Made by a program: the position numbers and the translations under genes
Notes under the pieces: generated by a model
The model's database searches: none
What the model saw: the letters and a program-made list of their open reading frames with translations, nothing else
Told to the model about the DNA's origin: nothing
Source of the DNA: Pontibacter vulgaris
GTDB taxonomy: Bacteria; Bacteroidota; Bacteroidia; Cytophagales; Hymenobacteraceae
Direction of reading: 5' to 3'
NCBI RefSeq assembly: GCF_022758145.1
Contig: NZ_JAJVDH010000004.1
Location: forward strand, 310,001 to 374,000
Length of the DNA stretch: 64,000 nt
Part shown: in pieces, positions 44,588-53,784 of the stretch
Position numbering within the stretch: position 1 is the first letter of the stretch
Layout: each line of letters opens with the position of its first letter

Positions 44588-45904
44588 TTAGATTGCCGGA
44601 TCAGCTGGCGTATTCGGGTTAGTTAACCTTTCCTGGTCTGGGTAAGGATAAAAATTCCGGTTACGCTCTGTGGTATTATCAGGAGGACCAGGGCGGCCAA
44701 AACGACGGCTATCTTCCCACTTCTGGCCTGTTAAGTATAACTCAGCAGATCGTTGTTTGTATACTTCCAGTAACAAAGCCTCTTGTGTAACCGGCCCATT
44801 ATAAGCTGGCAAAGCGGCATTTACACCAAAAGGGTCTCCGGAGGTTTGTGTTCTCACTTCATTGATAAAAGCCAGCGCCTCATCAAGCGAGCCATTGCTG
44901 CGAAGTATAGCTTCGGCTTTTATCAGCTTTATCTCATCTGTTAAGTATACTGGTATATTGGAAGTCTGTGTATCGAAGAAACCTTTCAGCGTTCTTACCG
45001 GATCGCCGTTCACAACCGCGCTTGGGTCTGTCAGGTAAAACGCTTCGCGTGCATCTCCTTCTTCAAATAGCCCAGCTGGCAATCCAAAGTTATCGCGGGG
45101 TCTGAAATACTTAAGTATAAAAACAGTATTGTAGATCGGGTTTGGGCTTAAGGTACTGTACACATACTCCGACTTTTTAGACAGATCTACCAGGTTAGCA
45201 TTGGCAAGTGCAGCCGCATAGTTGCCGGCATAAAGGTTATACCTTGCATTGAACGCGTAAAGGGTATTCTTAAGGTCAAAAGCCGAGCCTGTTACCAGCG
45301 AATTAAACTCCGGTGAAACCGGGGTGGCATTAAGAAGAGCAATTGCCTCGTCCAGATGAGAAATGGCTGTCGCCAGTACTTCAGCTCTTGGCCTAAATGT
45401 TACTTTTTCAGTTGTGCTGGTTTCTGTGTTTGCCTGCTCAAATGCAAGGGCTAATGTACCTAAGGCCATTGCCTTATACAAATGCGCATGTGCTAAAACA
45501 CCGCTTAAGGTACCGCCGGTTAAAGTAGAAATATTAGGAGCATTTACCAGAATCTGCTCACTCATACTCATGGTGCGCTGCATTCTGGACCACAAACCAA
45601 GTATGTTACCGTTAAAAGTAGGAAGTGCTGTGCCGCCTGCTTCCAGTTCCAGTACGTTAGTAAAAGTGGCAACGCCTTTCATCTCACGGCCTGTTACGCC
45701 TGGGTAAAGATAAGCTGCCTCTAACCCGGAAGTAGAGTAAAACTGCCTAACGCCTACGCTCAGGGCAATAATGCCATCACGTGAGTTAAGCACTTCAACA
45801 TCACTTGCAGCATTGGGGTTTGGTATATCAAGGTCGCATCCGCTCGCAAGCATCAGGCAACCTGACAGTGCACCTATTTTTAAAAATGAAGTTATATTTT
45901 TCAT
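44588..45904 (-). CDS. RagB/SusD family outer-membrane lipoprotein
   Basis: A 438-aa SusD-like lid protein with a lipobox signal ending LMLASGC. The mature start is DLDIPNPNAASDVEVLNSRD, a typical SusD opening. Tetratricopeptide-like helices follow, with a C-terminal stretch (YLTGQKWEDSRRFGRPGPPD) that recalls the family's final segment. It is short for a SusD protein (usually about 450-600 aa). It pairs with the SusC transporter encoded directly upstream, and the two should form a pedal-bin importer at the outer membrane. Confidence 0.9.
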   Translation of the reverse strand: MKNITSFLKIGALSGCLMLASGCDLDIPNPNAASDVEVLNSRDGIIALSVGVRQFYSTSGLEAAYLYPGVTGREMKGVATFTNVLELEAGGTALPTFNGNILGLWSRMQRTMSMSEQILVNAPNISTLTGGTLSGVLAHAHLYKAMALGTLALAFEQANTETSTTEKVTFRPRAEVLATAISHLDEAIALLNATPVSPEFNSLVTGSAFDLKNTLYAFNARYNLYAGNYAAALANANLVDLSKKSEYVYSTLSPNPIYNTVFILKYFRPRDNFGLPAGLFEEGDAREAFYLTDPSAVVNGDPVRTLKGFFDTQTSNIPVYLTDEIKLIKAEAILRSNGSLDEALAFINEVRTQTSGDPFGVNAALPAYNGPVTQEALLLEVYKQRSAELYLTGQKWEDSRRFGRPGPPDNTTERNRNFYPYPDQERLTNPNTPADPAI

Positions 45905-45931
45905 GTAATTATCCGTTTGAAATAAAGAAGA

Positions 45932-48900
45932 TTAGAACGATACAGTAACACCTAAGGCATAGGTTCTTGGTATCGGCACCTCTACAAAGTCAAAACCGCG
46001 AACAGCAGTAGTCTGGCCGGCAGCGTTTACTTCCGGGTCATAACCGCTATAATCATCTATGGAGAAAAGATTACGGCCAGCCAAAGTTAAACGCACATTA
46101 CTGTTTCCTAAGAAAGCAGGCTTAAAATCGTAAGCTACCGAAAGCTCTCTCAGTTTTATGTAAGAGCCATCTTCTATATAATTCTCAAAAATACCGAACA
46201 GAGCAGCTGATGTACCTTTTGGCACTTCACCTCTCAGCTCCGGCTCGTATCCGGCTAAGCCACCATACAAATCGCGCTCGCCAACACGGCGGGTAAAGTT
46301 GAACACATCAAAACCATAAGCCGCGTCAAACTGGGTACGGAAAGAAAGACCTTTACCAACTGACAGTTCGTTTGTCCAGGAACCTGTCCAATCCGGGTTC
46401 GGGTCTCCGATTACTTTAGGTTTGGTGGCTCCTGTTGGCTGGCCGGTTTCCGGGTTACGACCTACTCGTTCGGCTTGTGGTAAACCAGCAGGATTCAGTA
46501 AAAGAGAGCCATCCGGGTTACGGGCAAAGTATGTACTATAAAATGCACCAATCGGGTAACCGTTTACTGCAGCAACCTGACCAAAACCACCAGGGAATGC
46601 TACTACACCTCCCGGAATATCATTTACTTCGTTCTTATTTCTGGAATAGATCAGGGTTGAAGTCCATTTCAAATTCTCTTTTTCTATCGGGGTACCTGTC
46701 ACCATTAACTCAATACCTTTGTTCGTCATGGTACCAACGTTAGCATACTGGTTCAGGAAACCTGTAGATGGTGTAAGGCCTATAAATAACAGCAGGTCTT
46801 TTACATCTTTATGATAGTATGAGAATTCCATACCAAGTCTTCCGTTCAGGAAGCTCATATCGGCACCAACTTCAGTTTCTGTCTGTCTTTCCGGTTTGAT
46901 ACCAGAGTTACCTAACAGCGTTGAAGAAATAACACCCGGAAAACCAGGCAAAGAAACAGGGTTATAGTTTGTGTAACGGTCGTAAGCTCCAATTGCCGTT
47001 AAGTTACCTGCCTGGCCATAAGATGCTCTGAACTTCAGGATAGGAATTACATTGGTAATATTCTGCCAGAATTTCTCATTTGAGATCAGGTAGCTACCGC
47101 TAACTTTCGGGTAAAACTGCCATCTGTTATCCGGACCAAAAACAGAAGAAACATCATAACGGCCTGCACCTGTCAGGAAAAGACGGTCACCGATACCAAA
47201 AGTCTGTTGTGCAAAGAAACCAAGTATATTGATATCGACTCTTGATTCTCCCGCAACAACTGTAGCTCCGTTTGTTGAAATCTCAGCTATCGGGCCAAGT
47301 TGGGTGGCTGTTATACCTGTCGTATAATTCTTCTCGATCTGTGCTGTAGCTCCTGCTCCTGTTGTAGATACTAACCAATCTCCTAAAGTAGCCTTATAAG
47401 AAACATTCAGATCATTGTTTAACAGGTATGAGGTTCTATCGGCACGGCGCGAATAACCAGCGTCGTAAGAAGGTGTTGTGTTTCGCACCGGAATAAAGCC
47501 TGTCGCAATCTGTGTGGAGTTATCATAACCCAAAGTATAATTGATGTTCAGGTTATTGATCGGCGTCAGCATTACCTGGAAATCACCAATAAATCGGTTT
47601 GTTCTTTGGCCGAAGTCGAAACGATTTATTGCCTCCAGCGGGTTGGTTCTTCTAAGTATAGCTGTTGGCGCTGTAGAAGGGTATACACCGTTAACCGGCT
47701 CCGGATTAATAAAGTTATTGCTAAAGATAAAACCTGTTAGCGCACCGTATGCTTCGCTCAATCCACCATTCGGAATCTCTTTACTTGTACTCAGCACATA
47801 ATTGGCACCTAAAGAAACCGACATCCAATCATTCAATGTCTGGTCGATTCGCAAGCGGGCTCCTCCCCTGTTAAATGCAGAACCATCTATAATACCCTGG
47901 TTGCTCAGAAAGTTGCCACTCAGGAAATACTGGGTAGTAGCGCTACCACCCGATACCGAAACGTTGTTTTCTGTACCATAAGCCGTACGGAAAATTTTAT
48001 CCTGGTAATCGTAACGCTGCACCGGCTCCTGCGTCTTATCCAGAGGGTCTGTGTTGATAAAACGGAAAGGATGATCGTTATAATCCAGTGTTTTACGAAC
48101 TTCACTAATTCTGAACTGGGTAGATGCTGAAACCTTAGGCTTACCTTCTTTACCACGCTTGGTAAAGATCTGCACTACACCGTTACTTGCCCTGGAACCA
48201 TAGATAGCAGCCGCAGCAGCACCTTTTATGATCTCAATACGATCAATATCATTCGGGTTGATATCTACCAGACGGTTCTGAGCATAACCGCCCAAGTCAA
48301 TCAGTTCCGGCGAGCCGTTGTTAATGATAACGCCATCTACAATGTATAACGGGTCTCCTGAGCCTACCACCGTACTGGTACCTCTTAAACGCACACTGAT
48401 ACCACCGGCAGGGTTACCGGAGTTCTGCGATATCTGGGCACCGGATACTTTGCCAGACAAGGCCTGGTCTACGGAGGTGGCTACGCTATTCTGGAGAGCA
48501 GCTGCAGAAACGGTAGAGATGGCATTGCCCAGTTGCTTTTTGCTGGTTGCCACCGACGTACCTGTTACTACTACTTCATCCAGGCCTACTACGTCTTCGC
48601 TTATCTGGGCATCTACAGTTACTGTAGCAGATGCGCCCAATACTACCGATTTAGTTGCCGGCTTAAAGCCTATGTAGGAGAAAGTTAACTGATAAGTGCC
48701 TGCCGCTAAATTAGCAGATAAGTTATACTTACCGCTTGCATCGGTAGCTGTGGCGGTGTTGCTGTTCTGAAATTTAACAACTACACCCGGCAACGGGCTT
48801 TTAGTACGGGCATCGGTAACAGTACCCGACACGGTGTAACGGGTAGTTTGGGCGAAAACCGGCTGACTTAGCAGCGCCAGCATCAGCACCCAGATCAGGG

Positions 48901-48943
48901 TTGCCTTTAGGTTAGGCCACCCGGGTAAGTAAATTTCTCTCAT
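45932..48943 (-). CDS. SusC/RagA family TonB-linked outer-membrane transporter
   Basis: A 1003-aa TonB-dependent barrel. A signal peptide (WVLMLALLSQPVFAQ) is followed by a carboxypeptidase-D-like domain (VSGTVTDARTKSPLPGVVVK, about residues 35-115). The TonB box region has DEVVVTGTS, the plug domain has VDQALSGKVSGAQISQNSGN and PLYIVDGVIINN, and a 22-strand barrel ends YALGVTVSF. It imports large nutrients together with the SusD lipoprotein, whose gene starts 27 bases after its stop. Length and order are complete. anmK is upstream in the same direction. Confidence 0.95.
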   Translation of the reverse strand: MREIYLPGWPNLKATLIWVLMLALLSQPVFAQTTRYTVSGTVTDARTKSPLPGVVVKFQNSNTATATDASGKYNLSANLAAGTYQLTFSYIGFKPATKSVVLGASATVTVDAQISEDVVGLDEVVVTGTSVATSKKQLGNAISTVSAAALQNSVATSVDQALSGKVSGAQISQNSGNPAGGISVRLRGTSTVVGSGDPLYIVDGVIINNGSPELIDLGGYAQNRLVDINPNDIDRIEIIKGAAAAAIYGSRASNGVVQIFTKRGKEGKPKVSASTQFRISEVRKTLDYNDHPFRFINTDPLDKTQEPVQRYDYQDKIFRTAYGTENNVSVSGGSATTQYFLSGNFLSNQGIIDGSAFNRGGARLRIDQTLNDWMSVSLGANYVLSTSKEIPNGGLSEAYGALTGFIFSNNFINPEPVNGVYPSTAPTAILRRTNPLEAINRFDFGQRTNRFIGDFQVMLTPINNLNINYTLGYDNSTQIATGFIPVRNTTPSYDAGYSRRADRTSYLLNNDLNVSYKATLGDWLVSTTGAGATAQIEKNYTTGITATQLGPIAEISTNGATVVAGESRVDINILGFFAQQTFGIGDRLFLTGAGRYDVSSVFGPDNRWQFYPKVSGSYLISNEKFWQNITNVIPILKFRASYGQAGNLTAIGAYDRYTNYNPVSLPGFPGVISSTLLGNSGIKPERQTETEVGADMSFLNGRLGMEFSYYHKDVKDLLLFIGLTPSTGFLNQYANVGTMTNKGIELMVTGTPIEKENLKWTSTLIYSRNKNEVNDIPGGVVAFPGGFGQVAAVNGYPIGAFYSTYFARNPDGSLLLNPAGLPQAERVGRNPETGQPTGATKPKVIGDPNPDWTGSWTNELSVGKGLSFRTQFDAAYGFDVFNFTRRVGERDLYGGLAGYEPELRGEVPKGTSAALFGIFENYIEDGSYIKLRELSVAYDFKPAFLGNSNVRLTLAGRNLFSIDDYSGYDPEVNAAGQTTAVRGFDFVEVPIPRTYALGVTVSF

Positions 48944-48988
48944 AGTAATTATTATTTAAACTGTACATAAAATCATCGGTTAAACGCA

Positions 48989-50188
48989 TTACGCTGGTAA
49001 GCTTATCTTACCCATGTGCACCGAAGGTACACGGCTTTGTCCCGGCCCAAAATCTATTCTGTTGCCCACCAAACACTCATTGGCCAATGTTGCAAACAAC
49101 ACAGCTTCCTTGGCATCAGGAGAAACCCCCAGCTCAGCAGTATCTCTTATAACGGCACCTGGTAGCAACTCTTTGATATTCCGGATCAGCAACGGATTGT
49201 GCATGCCGCCGCCACTTAAAAATATTTCGAATTTCTCGCCTTTCAGCGACCGGGTTATAGCATCGCAAATACCAAGGGCTGAAAAACGATTCAGGGAAGC
49301 CATCACATCTTCTGCAGAAAGATGGGTTGTATCCGATCTTAATTGTGCCTGCTCCAGGTATGCCAGGTTAAATAATTCGGGTCCCGTTGTTTTCGGAAAG
49401 TCGTAACTAAAGAAAGGATCATCCAGCAAAGCGGCTACCAGCTCCGGGTTATACTTGCCTTGCATGGCAATGGCAGAGTCGGCATCATAGTATTTACCCG
49501 GAAACTGCGTCTGAATGTAAGCATCCATCAGGGTGTTGCCCGGCCCCACATCTGTAGAGAATATTCTGGTAGTGTCCAGGTCGCCGGGCAGGAAAGTAAA
49601 ATTGGCAATGCCACCAATATTCAGCATAATCCGGTTCTGCCCTTCCTCTGAAAAAAGCAGGTAATCGCCGTACACAGCTAAGGGCGCACCTTCGCCTCCG
49701 GCTGCTATATGTTTTTGCCTGAAATCGCTTAATGTGATGATGCCTGTTTTAACGGCAATATGATCGCCGTCGCCTATTTGCAGCGTGGCATTGGGCATAC
49801 CCTCTATCATGTGCAGGGAAGCCGGGGCGTGGTATATAGTTTGGCCGTGGCTGGCAATAATATCTACTTCGGAGGATGTTATACCCCACTTTTGCAGGCA
49901 GGAGTTTATCAGGTTGGCATGGAAAGTCCCGATGTAAGCATTCATCAGGCATACTTTTTCGAGATCAACCTGGCGCTTAGAGAAAATAGCCTTTACTTCC
50001 TGCTTAAAAGCGTTGTCGTATGGCATGGTGGCAAACTCACGGAGTGCCATTCGGGTTTGCGTTCCGTGGCCGGTAAACTCGCAAAGCGCAATATCAAGGC
50101 CATCCAGCGATGTGCCCGACATTAGGCCTATGATTACTCTTTTATCTTTTTTTACTACCTCAAATAGGTTACTCAGACCTTTGTTCAT
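48989..50188 (-). CDS. anmK: Anhydro-N-acetylmuramic acid kinase
   Basis: A 399-aa AnmK that phosphorylates and opens 1,6-anhydro-MurNAc released from cell-wall turnover, feeding MurNAc 6-phosphate to peptidoglycan recycling. It starts in the ATPase fold with VIIGLMSGTSLDGLDIALCE. Further marks are VDIIASHGQTIYHAP, MLNIGGIANFTFLPG, FSTDVGPGNTLMDAYI, and the C-terminal FLSGGGMHNPLLIRNIKELL and SPDAKEAVLFATLANECLVG. It is the first gene of a probable anmK-susC-susD operon, with a 45-base gap to susC. Confidence 0.96.
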   Translation of the reverse strand: MNKGLSNLFEVVKKDKRVIIGLMSGTSLDGLDIALCEFTGHGTQTRMALREFATMPYDNAFKQEVKAIFSKRQVDLEKVCLMNAYIGTFHANLINSCLQKWGITSSEVDIIASHGQTIYHAPASLHMIEGMPNATLQIGDGDHIAVKTGIITLSDFRQKHIAAGGEGAPLAVYGDYLLFSEEGQNRIMLNIGGIANFTFLPGDLDTTRIFSTDVGPGNTLMDAYIQTQFPGKYYDADSAIAMQGKYNPELVAALLDDPFFSYDFPKTTGPELFNLAYLEQAQLRSDTTHLSAEDVMASLNRFSALGICDAITRSLKGEKFEIFLSGGGMHNPLLIRNIKELLPGAVIRDTAELGVSPDAKEAVLFATLANECLVGNRIDFGPGQSRVPSVHMGKISLPA

Positions 50189-50307
50189 ATTAAATAGTAT
50201 GAAGAGAAGAACCTATAGTTTAAGCTAAGCTGAATTGGTTACTCAAACAATATAATTCCGTTTAAATATAAGTCCGAAACTATATAAAAGTTAACGTTTT
50301 ACAATCA

Positions 50308-50337
50308 AATAAGGGCGAATTATTCGGCCTTATTTTT
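50308..50337. terminator. Hairpin between anmK and the ABC export operon
   Basis: AATAAGG-G-CGAA / TTCG-G-CCTTATT (one internal mismatch, 3-base loop) lies about 120 bases beyond the ABC ATPase stop. Both flanks are A/T-rich. Confidence 0.5.
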
Positions 50338-50452
50338 ATACTTGCTACCGAATAACTAAAAAGTATAATTTCGCTCATCAGGCTAAACCGGCACTTAACA
50401 GGGCCTTTCACTTTATACTTATACTAACTTCCAGCTACTTTCTAACGGCGTT

Positions 50453-51133
50453 TTAATGCCGGATAATCTTACCATCTGCCATCTCTATAATCCGGCCGCT
50501 GCGCTCTGCAAAGCTTTGGTCGTGGGTAACTATAAGTAAGGTCTGGTCATGTACTTCGGCCAGCTCTTTAAATACCTCGAAAACGTGTTCGCTGTTCCGG
50601 GTATCAAGGTTACCGGTTGGCTCGTCGCCCATAATAATGTGCGGGTCGTTTATGAGGGCGCGGGCAATGGCAACGCGCTGTTTTTCTCCACCAGATATCC
50701 GGTAAGCTTCTTTGGTTGCCAGGTGCTCTATACCTAACATTTTAAGCCGTTCGAGGGCACGGTGCTCTACTTCCTGCCTGCTATACTTGTTCAGTTTCAG
50801 GCCGGGCAGCATTACATTCTGCAACACCGAAAACTCGTTCAGCAAATAATGAAACTGGAACACAAAACCAATCTTCTCGTTCCGGATCCTGGCCAGTTCA
50901 GTACCATTCCTGCCGGTCATTAACTCTTTATCTATCAGCAATTCCCCGGTATAGTCTGTGTCCATTGTTGACAGGATATAAAGCAGCGTAGACTTGCCGC
51001 AACCCGATTTACCAATCACGGATACAAACTCGCCTTTATTTACAGAAAAAGTAATATCTGTGAGCACCTGCACCGTTACCGGATCATGAAACTCTTTATT
51101 GATGTGCCTGGCCTCGAGTATGATTTCCTGCAT
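50453..51133 (-). CDS. ABC transporter ATP-binding protein (LolD/MacB-type)
   Basis: A 226-aa ATPase with Walker A GKSGCGKST, Q-loop FQFHYLLNEF, signature RISGGEKQRVAIA, Walker B IIMGDEPTGNLDT and switch region IVTHDQSF. This group drives LolCDE-type lipoprotein release or MacAB-type efflux. It is the last gene of a three-gene unit, one base after the permease stop. The adaptor encoded first favours an efflux role over lipoprotein trafficking. Confidence 0.93.
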   Translation of the reverse strand: MQEIILEARHINKEFHDPVTVQVLTDITFSVNKGEFVSVIGKSGCGKSTLLYILSTMDTDYTGELLIDKELMTGRNGTELARIRNEKIGFVFQFHYLLNEFSVLQNVMLPGLKLNKYSRQEVEHRALERLKMLGIEHLATKEAYRISGGEKQRVAIARALINDPHIIMGDEPTGNLDTRNSEHVFEVFKELAEVHDQTLLIVTHDQSFAERSGRIIEMADGKIIRH

Positions 51134-51134
51134 G

Positions 51135-52394
51135 TTACTTGCCTCTTATAATTTCCACAGGATCTACTTTACTGGCTTTCCGGGCCGGGAAGAAACCGGC
51201 AAAATAAGTAGTAATTAATGAGAAGAAGCCACCTATAAAATAAAATGCAGGGCTATAGTTTACCGGGTATGTTTTTATAGTTGGCAGCGCGGCCGTGTTA
51301 AACGGAATGTTATCGATGATGAGTGAAAAGATGAAACCAAATATCAGCCCGACCATGCCACCAAAGAAACCTATACTTAGCGCAATCACCAGGAAGATCA
51401 TGTTCACATCATTACCCGAAAAACCGGTGGCTTTAAGTATGGCAATGGAATCCATCTTCTCGTAGATCATCATGTTGAGGATGTTGAAAATGCCAAAGCC
51501 TGCCACAACAAGTAAGGTTATACCCACCGCATACGAAATAATGGACCTAACATTGCTGCCCGTTTCGAATTGCGAGTTGGCAGTCTGGATATCTTCGGCA
51601 TCGATGTCGAACTTTTGATGGTACTCCCGGGCAACAGCCGGCGCCATGTTAAGGTCGTGCAGCTTTATCTGGATGTCGGTGATATAGTTAGATGGTTTGC
51701 CCAGAAGTTTTTGCGTAGTAACGATAGAGGCATAACTCTGCACTTTATCGATTTCCTGTATACCCGATTGAAAATAGCCAACTACTTTTAACGGGAAACG
51801 CTCGCCCTGCACCGTGGTTACCTGCACCACATCGCCAATGTCGGCTGCCAGAATTTCGGCCAGGCCTTTACCAAGTATAATGCTGTTAGCTACGTTTTTT
51901 GCATCAATGGCAGAACCGGAAGTTACATAGTCGCGGAATTTGAAAAGCCGCATTTCCTCTTCCACATCCACCCCGTTTATCACGCCGGTAATATCAATGG
52001 TGCCTTCGTTAAAAAACACCTGTGCCGTTAGTTTTGGCCCAGCCCCCAACACACGCGGATCGGATTTAACAGCTTGCATAATGGGCCCACTGTTATAAAT
52101 TTCCTGCCTGGTTATACCTGATTTTACCGAGCTGATAAAGTTGTAAGAGTCTTTAAATTCGGAAGAGGCATTTATCGGTTGGTTTGCGCTGGGCTTTATC
52201 TCATTATAAAGGCGCACATGGGGTGTCCGGTTAAGTATAAGCCCATCGAGCATGTCGTTCAGGCCGTTCATAAAACTGAGCAATGTAACAAACATCGCAA
52301 TACTGAACGCAACCCCAATAGCAGCCACCAGCGTTTGCCCCAGGCGGGCCATCATCATCGATCTGGCTATCCCGAAAATGAGCTTTTTATTCAT
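51135..52394 (-). CDS. FtsX/LolE-type ABC permease
   Basis: A 419-aa mechanotransmission-type permease. One N-terminal helix (about residues 18-42) is followed by a large periplasmic domain (about 45-280). Three C-terminal helices end FSLITTYFAGFFPARKASKV, then DPVEIIRGK, the standard FtsX-family ending. It overlaps the adaptor gene by four bases and abuts the ATPase gene. Together they form a MacAB-like tripartite exporter. The substrate is unknown. Confidence 0.9.
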   Translation of the reverse strand: MNKKLIFGIARSMMMARLGQTLVAAIGVAFSIAMFVTLLSFMNGLNDMLDGLILNRTPHVRLYNEIKPSANQPINASSEFKDSYNFISSVKSGITRQEIYNSGPIMQAVKSDPRVLGAGPKLTAQVFFNEGTIDITGVINGVDVEEEMRLFKFRDYVTSGSAIDAKNVANSIILGKGLAEILAADIGDVVQVTTVQGERFPLKVVGYFQSGIQEIDKVQSYASIVTTQKLLGKPSNYITDIQIKLHDLNMAPAVAREYHQKFDIDAEDIQTANSQFETGSNVRSIISYAVGITLLVVAGFGIFNILNMMIYEKMDSIAILKATGFSGNDVNMIFLVIALSIGFFGGMVGLIFGFIFSLIIDNIPFNTAALPTIKTYPVNYSPAFYFIGGFFSLITTYFAGFFPARKASKVDPVEIIRGK

Positions 52395-53473
52395 TGGGCA
52401 GGTTTTACGATCACATCATCCTTCGTCAGTCCATCCAATATCTCTACTTTCTGATAATCCTTCAGCCCGGTTTTTACCTGCACTTTTTCTTTGTCTTCTG
52501 TCATCACAAAAGAGCCATCCAGCAGGTATTCGCGCGGAATGAGGAGCGCATTTTTCTTGGTTTGTATGAGGATATTTGCTTCTGTGGTAAGATTCGGGTA
52601 AAGCGCTGGGGGCGTGGTAACAAAGCTGGCTTCCACGGTAAACGAACGTGTTCTTTCGTTCATGGCCGGGTTAACTTTGTATACTTTGGCTTCAAATACC
52701 TGGCCTTTGTAACTGTCGAGGTTCAGCAACACTTTTTGCCCCGGCTTTACACGTGCTATGTCATACTCATCTACCTGCAGTTCAAGTATAAAATCATCGG
52801 CATCGCCAATTACAGCCACCGGCATCTGCGGGTTTACCATCTCGCCTTTCTCTTTCAGTACGCTGTATACTTTGCCGTTTGTCTCGCTTTTAACGGTGTA
52901 ATCATCGGCCATGGTTTCGCTTATCTGCAGGCTTTTCTGCGATTGCCGGGCGGCGAAATTGAGTTGCTTCTTAAGGTCGTTGTAGCGAAGTATAGCCGAC
53001 TTATAAGCTGTAACAGAGTTTTTATAGTTTAGCTCCCGCTGCTCCAGTTCAACACGCGTGCCTATGCGGTTCGCCCACAAATTGCGCTGCCTTACCAGCA
53101 GCAGCGAATCGTTTTGCTTTTTGCTCCTCGCCAGGTCAATGGCTTCCCGTATTTCGTTCAGCTTTTCGGAGTTGGCACTTACGCGGGCATACTCGGCGGC
53201 AATACGGGCATTTTCGGTGCTTAAGCGGGCGGCGTCGTTTTCCAACTTCATTAGCGGGTCGCCTTTCTTTACTACATCACCTTCTGTAACCAGTATCTGC
53301 TGTATTATGCCGCTCACCTTCGGAAAAACCTCGTATTGGTCTTTGCTCTTTACCACTCCGGACGCATACACCGATTCCGTAATATCTGCTACTGTTGGCT
53401 GCGTTTCTTCCTGCTTGCCGGCGCAGGCAGCAAGTATGAGCAGCATGAGGGCAAATCGGAAGTATAATCTCAT
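52391..53473 (-). CDS. Periplasmic adaptor (HlyD/MacA family) lipoprotein
   Basis: A 360-aa membrane-fusion protein with a lipobox signal (LLILAAC). The first barrel and lipoyl half is VFPKVSGIIQQILVTEGDVV, with a long coiled-coil hairpin at about residues 85-200. The returning lipoyl half is TVKSETNGKVYSVLKEKGEM, followed by beta-barrel and membrane-proximal domains ending KTGLKDYQKVEILDGLTKDD. It is the first gene of the adaptor-permease-ATPase unit. It should bridge the inner-membrane transporter to an outer-membrane channel encoded elsewhere. Confidence 0.9.
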   Translation of the reverse strand: MRLYFRFALMLLILAACAGKQEETQPTVADITESVYASGVVKSKDQYEVFPKVSGIIQQILVTEGDVVKKGDPLMKLENDAARLSTENARIAAEYARVSANSEKLNEIREAIDLARSKKQNDSLLLVRQRNLWANRIGTRVELEQRELNYKNSVTAYKSAILRYNDLKKQLNFAARQSQKSLQISETMADDYTVKSETNGKVYSVLKEKGEMVNPQMPVAVIGDADDFILELQVDEYDIARVKPGQKVLLNLDSYKGQVFEAKVYKVNPAMNERTRSFTVEASFVTTPPALYPNLTTEANILIQTKKNALLIPREYLLDGSFVMTEDKEKVQVKTGLKDYQKVEILDGLTKDDVIVKPAQ

Positions 53474-53525
53474 TTGTCGGTTTTTGTGTAGCGGTATGAT
53501 GAAGATTTTGTCAGCAGTTATGCTT

Positions 53526-53714
53526 TTAATTCATCAGGATGAAAAACTCAATTACACTAATAACGATTAAGACAATCCAAGTACTCAAAAAAACTAAACC
53601 CGCTTTCTTCAGTCTGCTTTTATCTTTCTTTATCACCCCCCATGCTAATAACGCAAAGGTCATTAGCAGCCCAATGATTGTTATTAATAATTTTATTATT
53701 GTTCCGACCACCAT
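53526..53714 (-). CDS. Small two-helix membrane protein, 62 aa
   Basis: A 62-aa peptide with two hydrophobic segments (about residues 5-27 and 41-59). The connecting loop is strongly basic (KKDKSRLKKAG). No family is recognised. It lies 52 bases upstream of the adaptor gene on the same strand and may be the first gene of that unit, though no promoter evidence decides this. Confidence 0.5.
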   Translation of the reverse strand: MVVGTIIKLLITIIGLLMTFALLAWGVIKKDKSRLKKAGLVFLSTWIVLIVISVIEFFILMN

Positions 53715-53784
53715 TATTAGTCAACAGAGATTAAATAAAATTCTTCAAATTCAGCCTTGCTCCGTTTGTATAAACTTCTTCTAC

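Noticed and set aside
44588..48943. SusC/SusD as part of a polysaccharide utilisation locus
   Set aside because: No glycoside hydrolase, sulfatase, hybrid two-component sensor or anti-sigma factor is adjacent. Only anmK is linked.
52394..53032. 212-aa plus-strand ORF opposite the adaptor gene
   Set aside because: It is antisense to a clear HlyD/MacA gene and has no domain. Cys/Phe/His-rich antisense shadows of this kind are common here.
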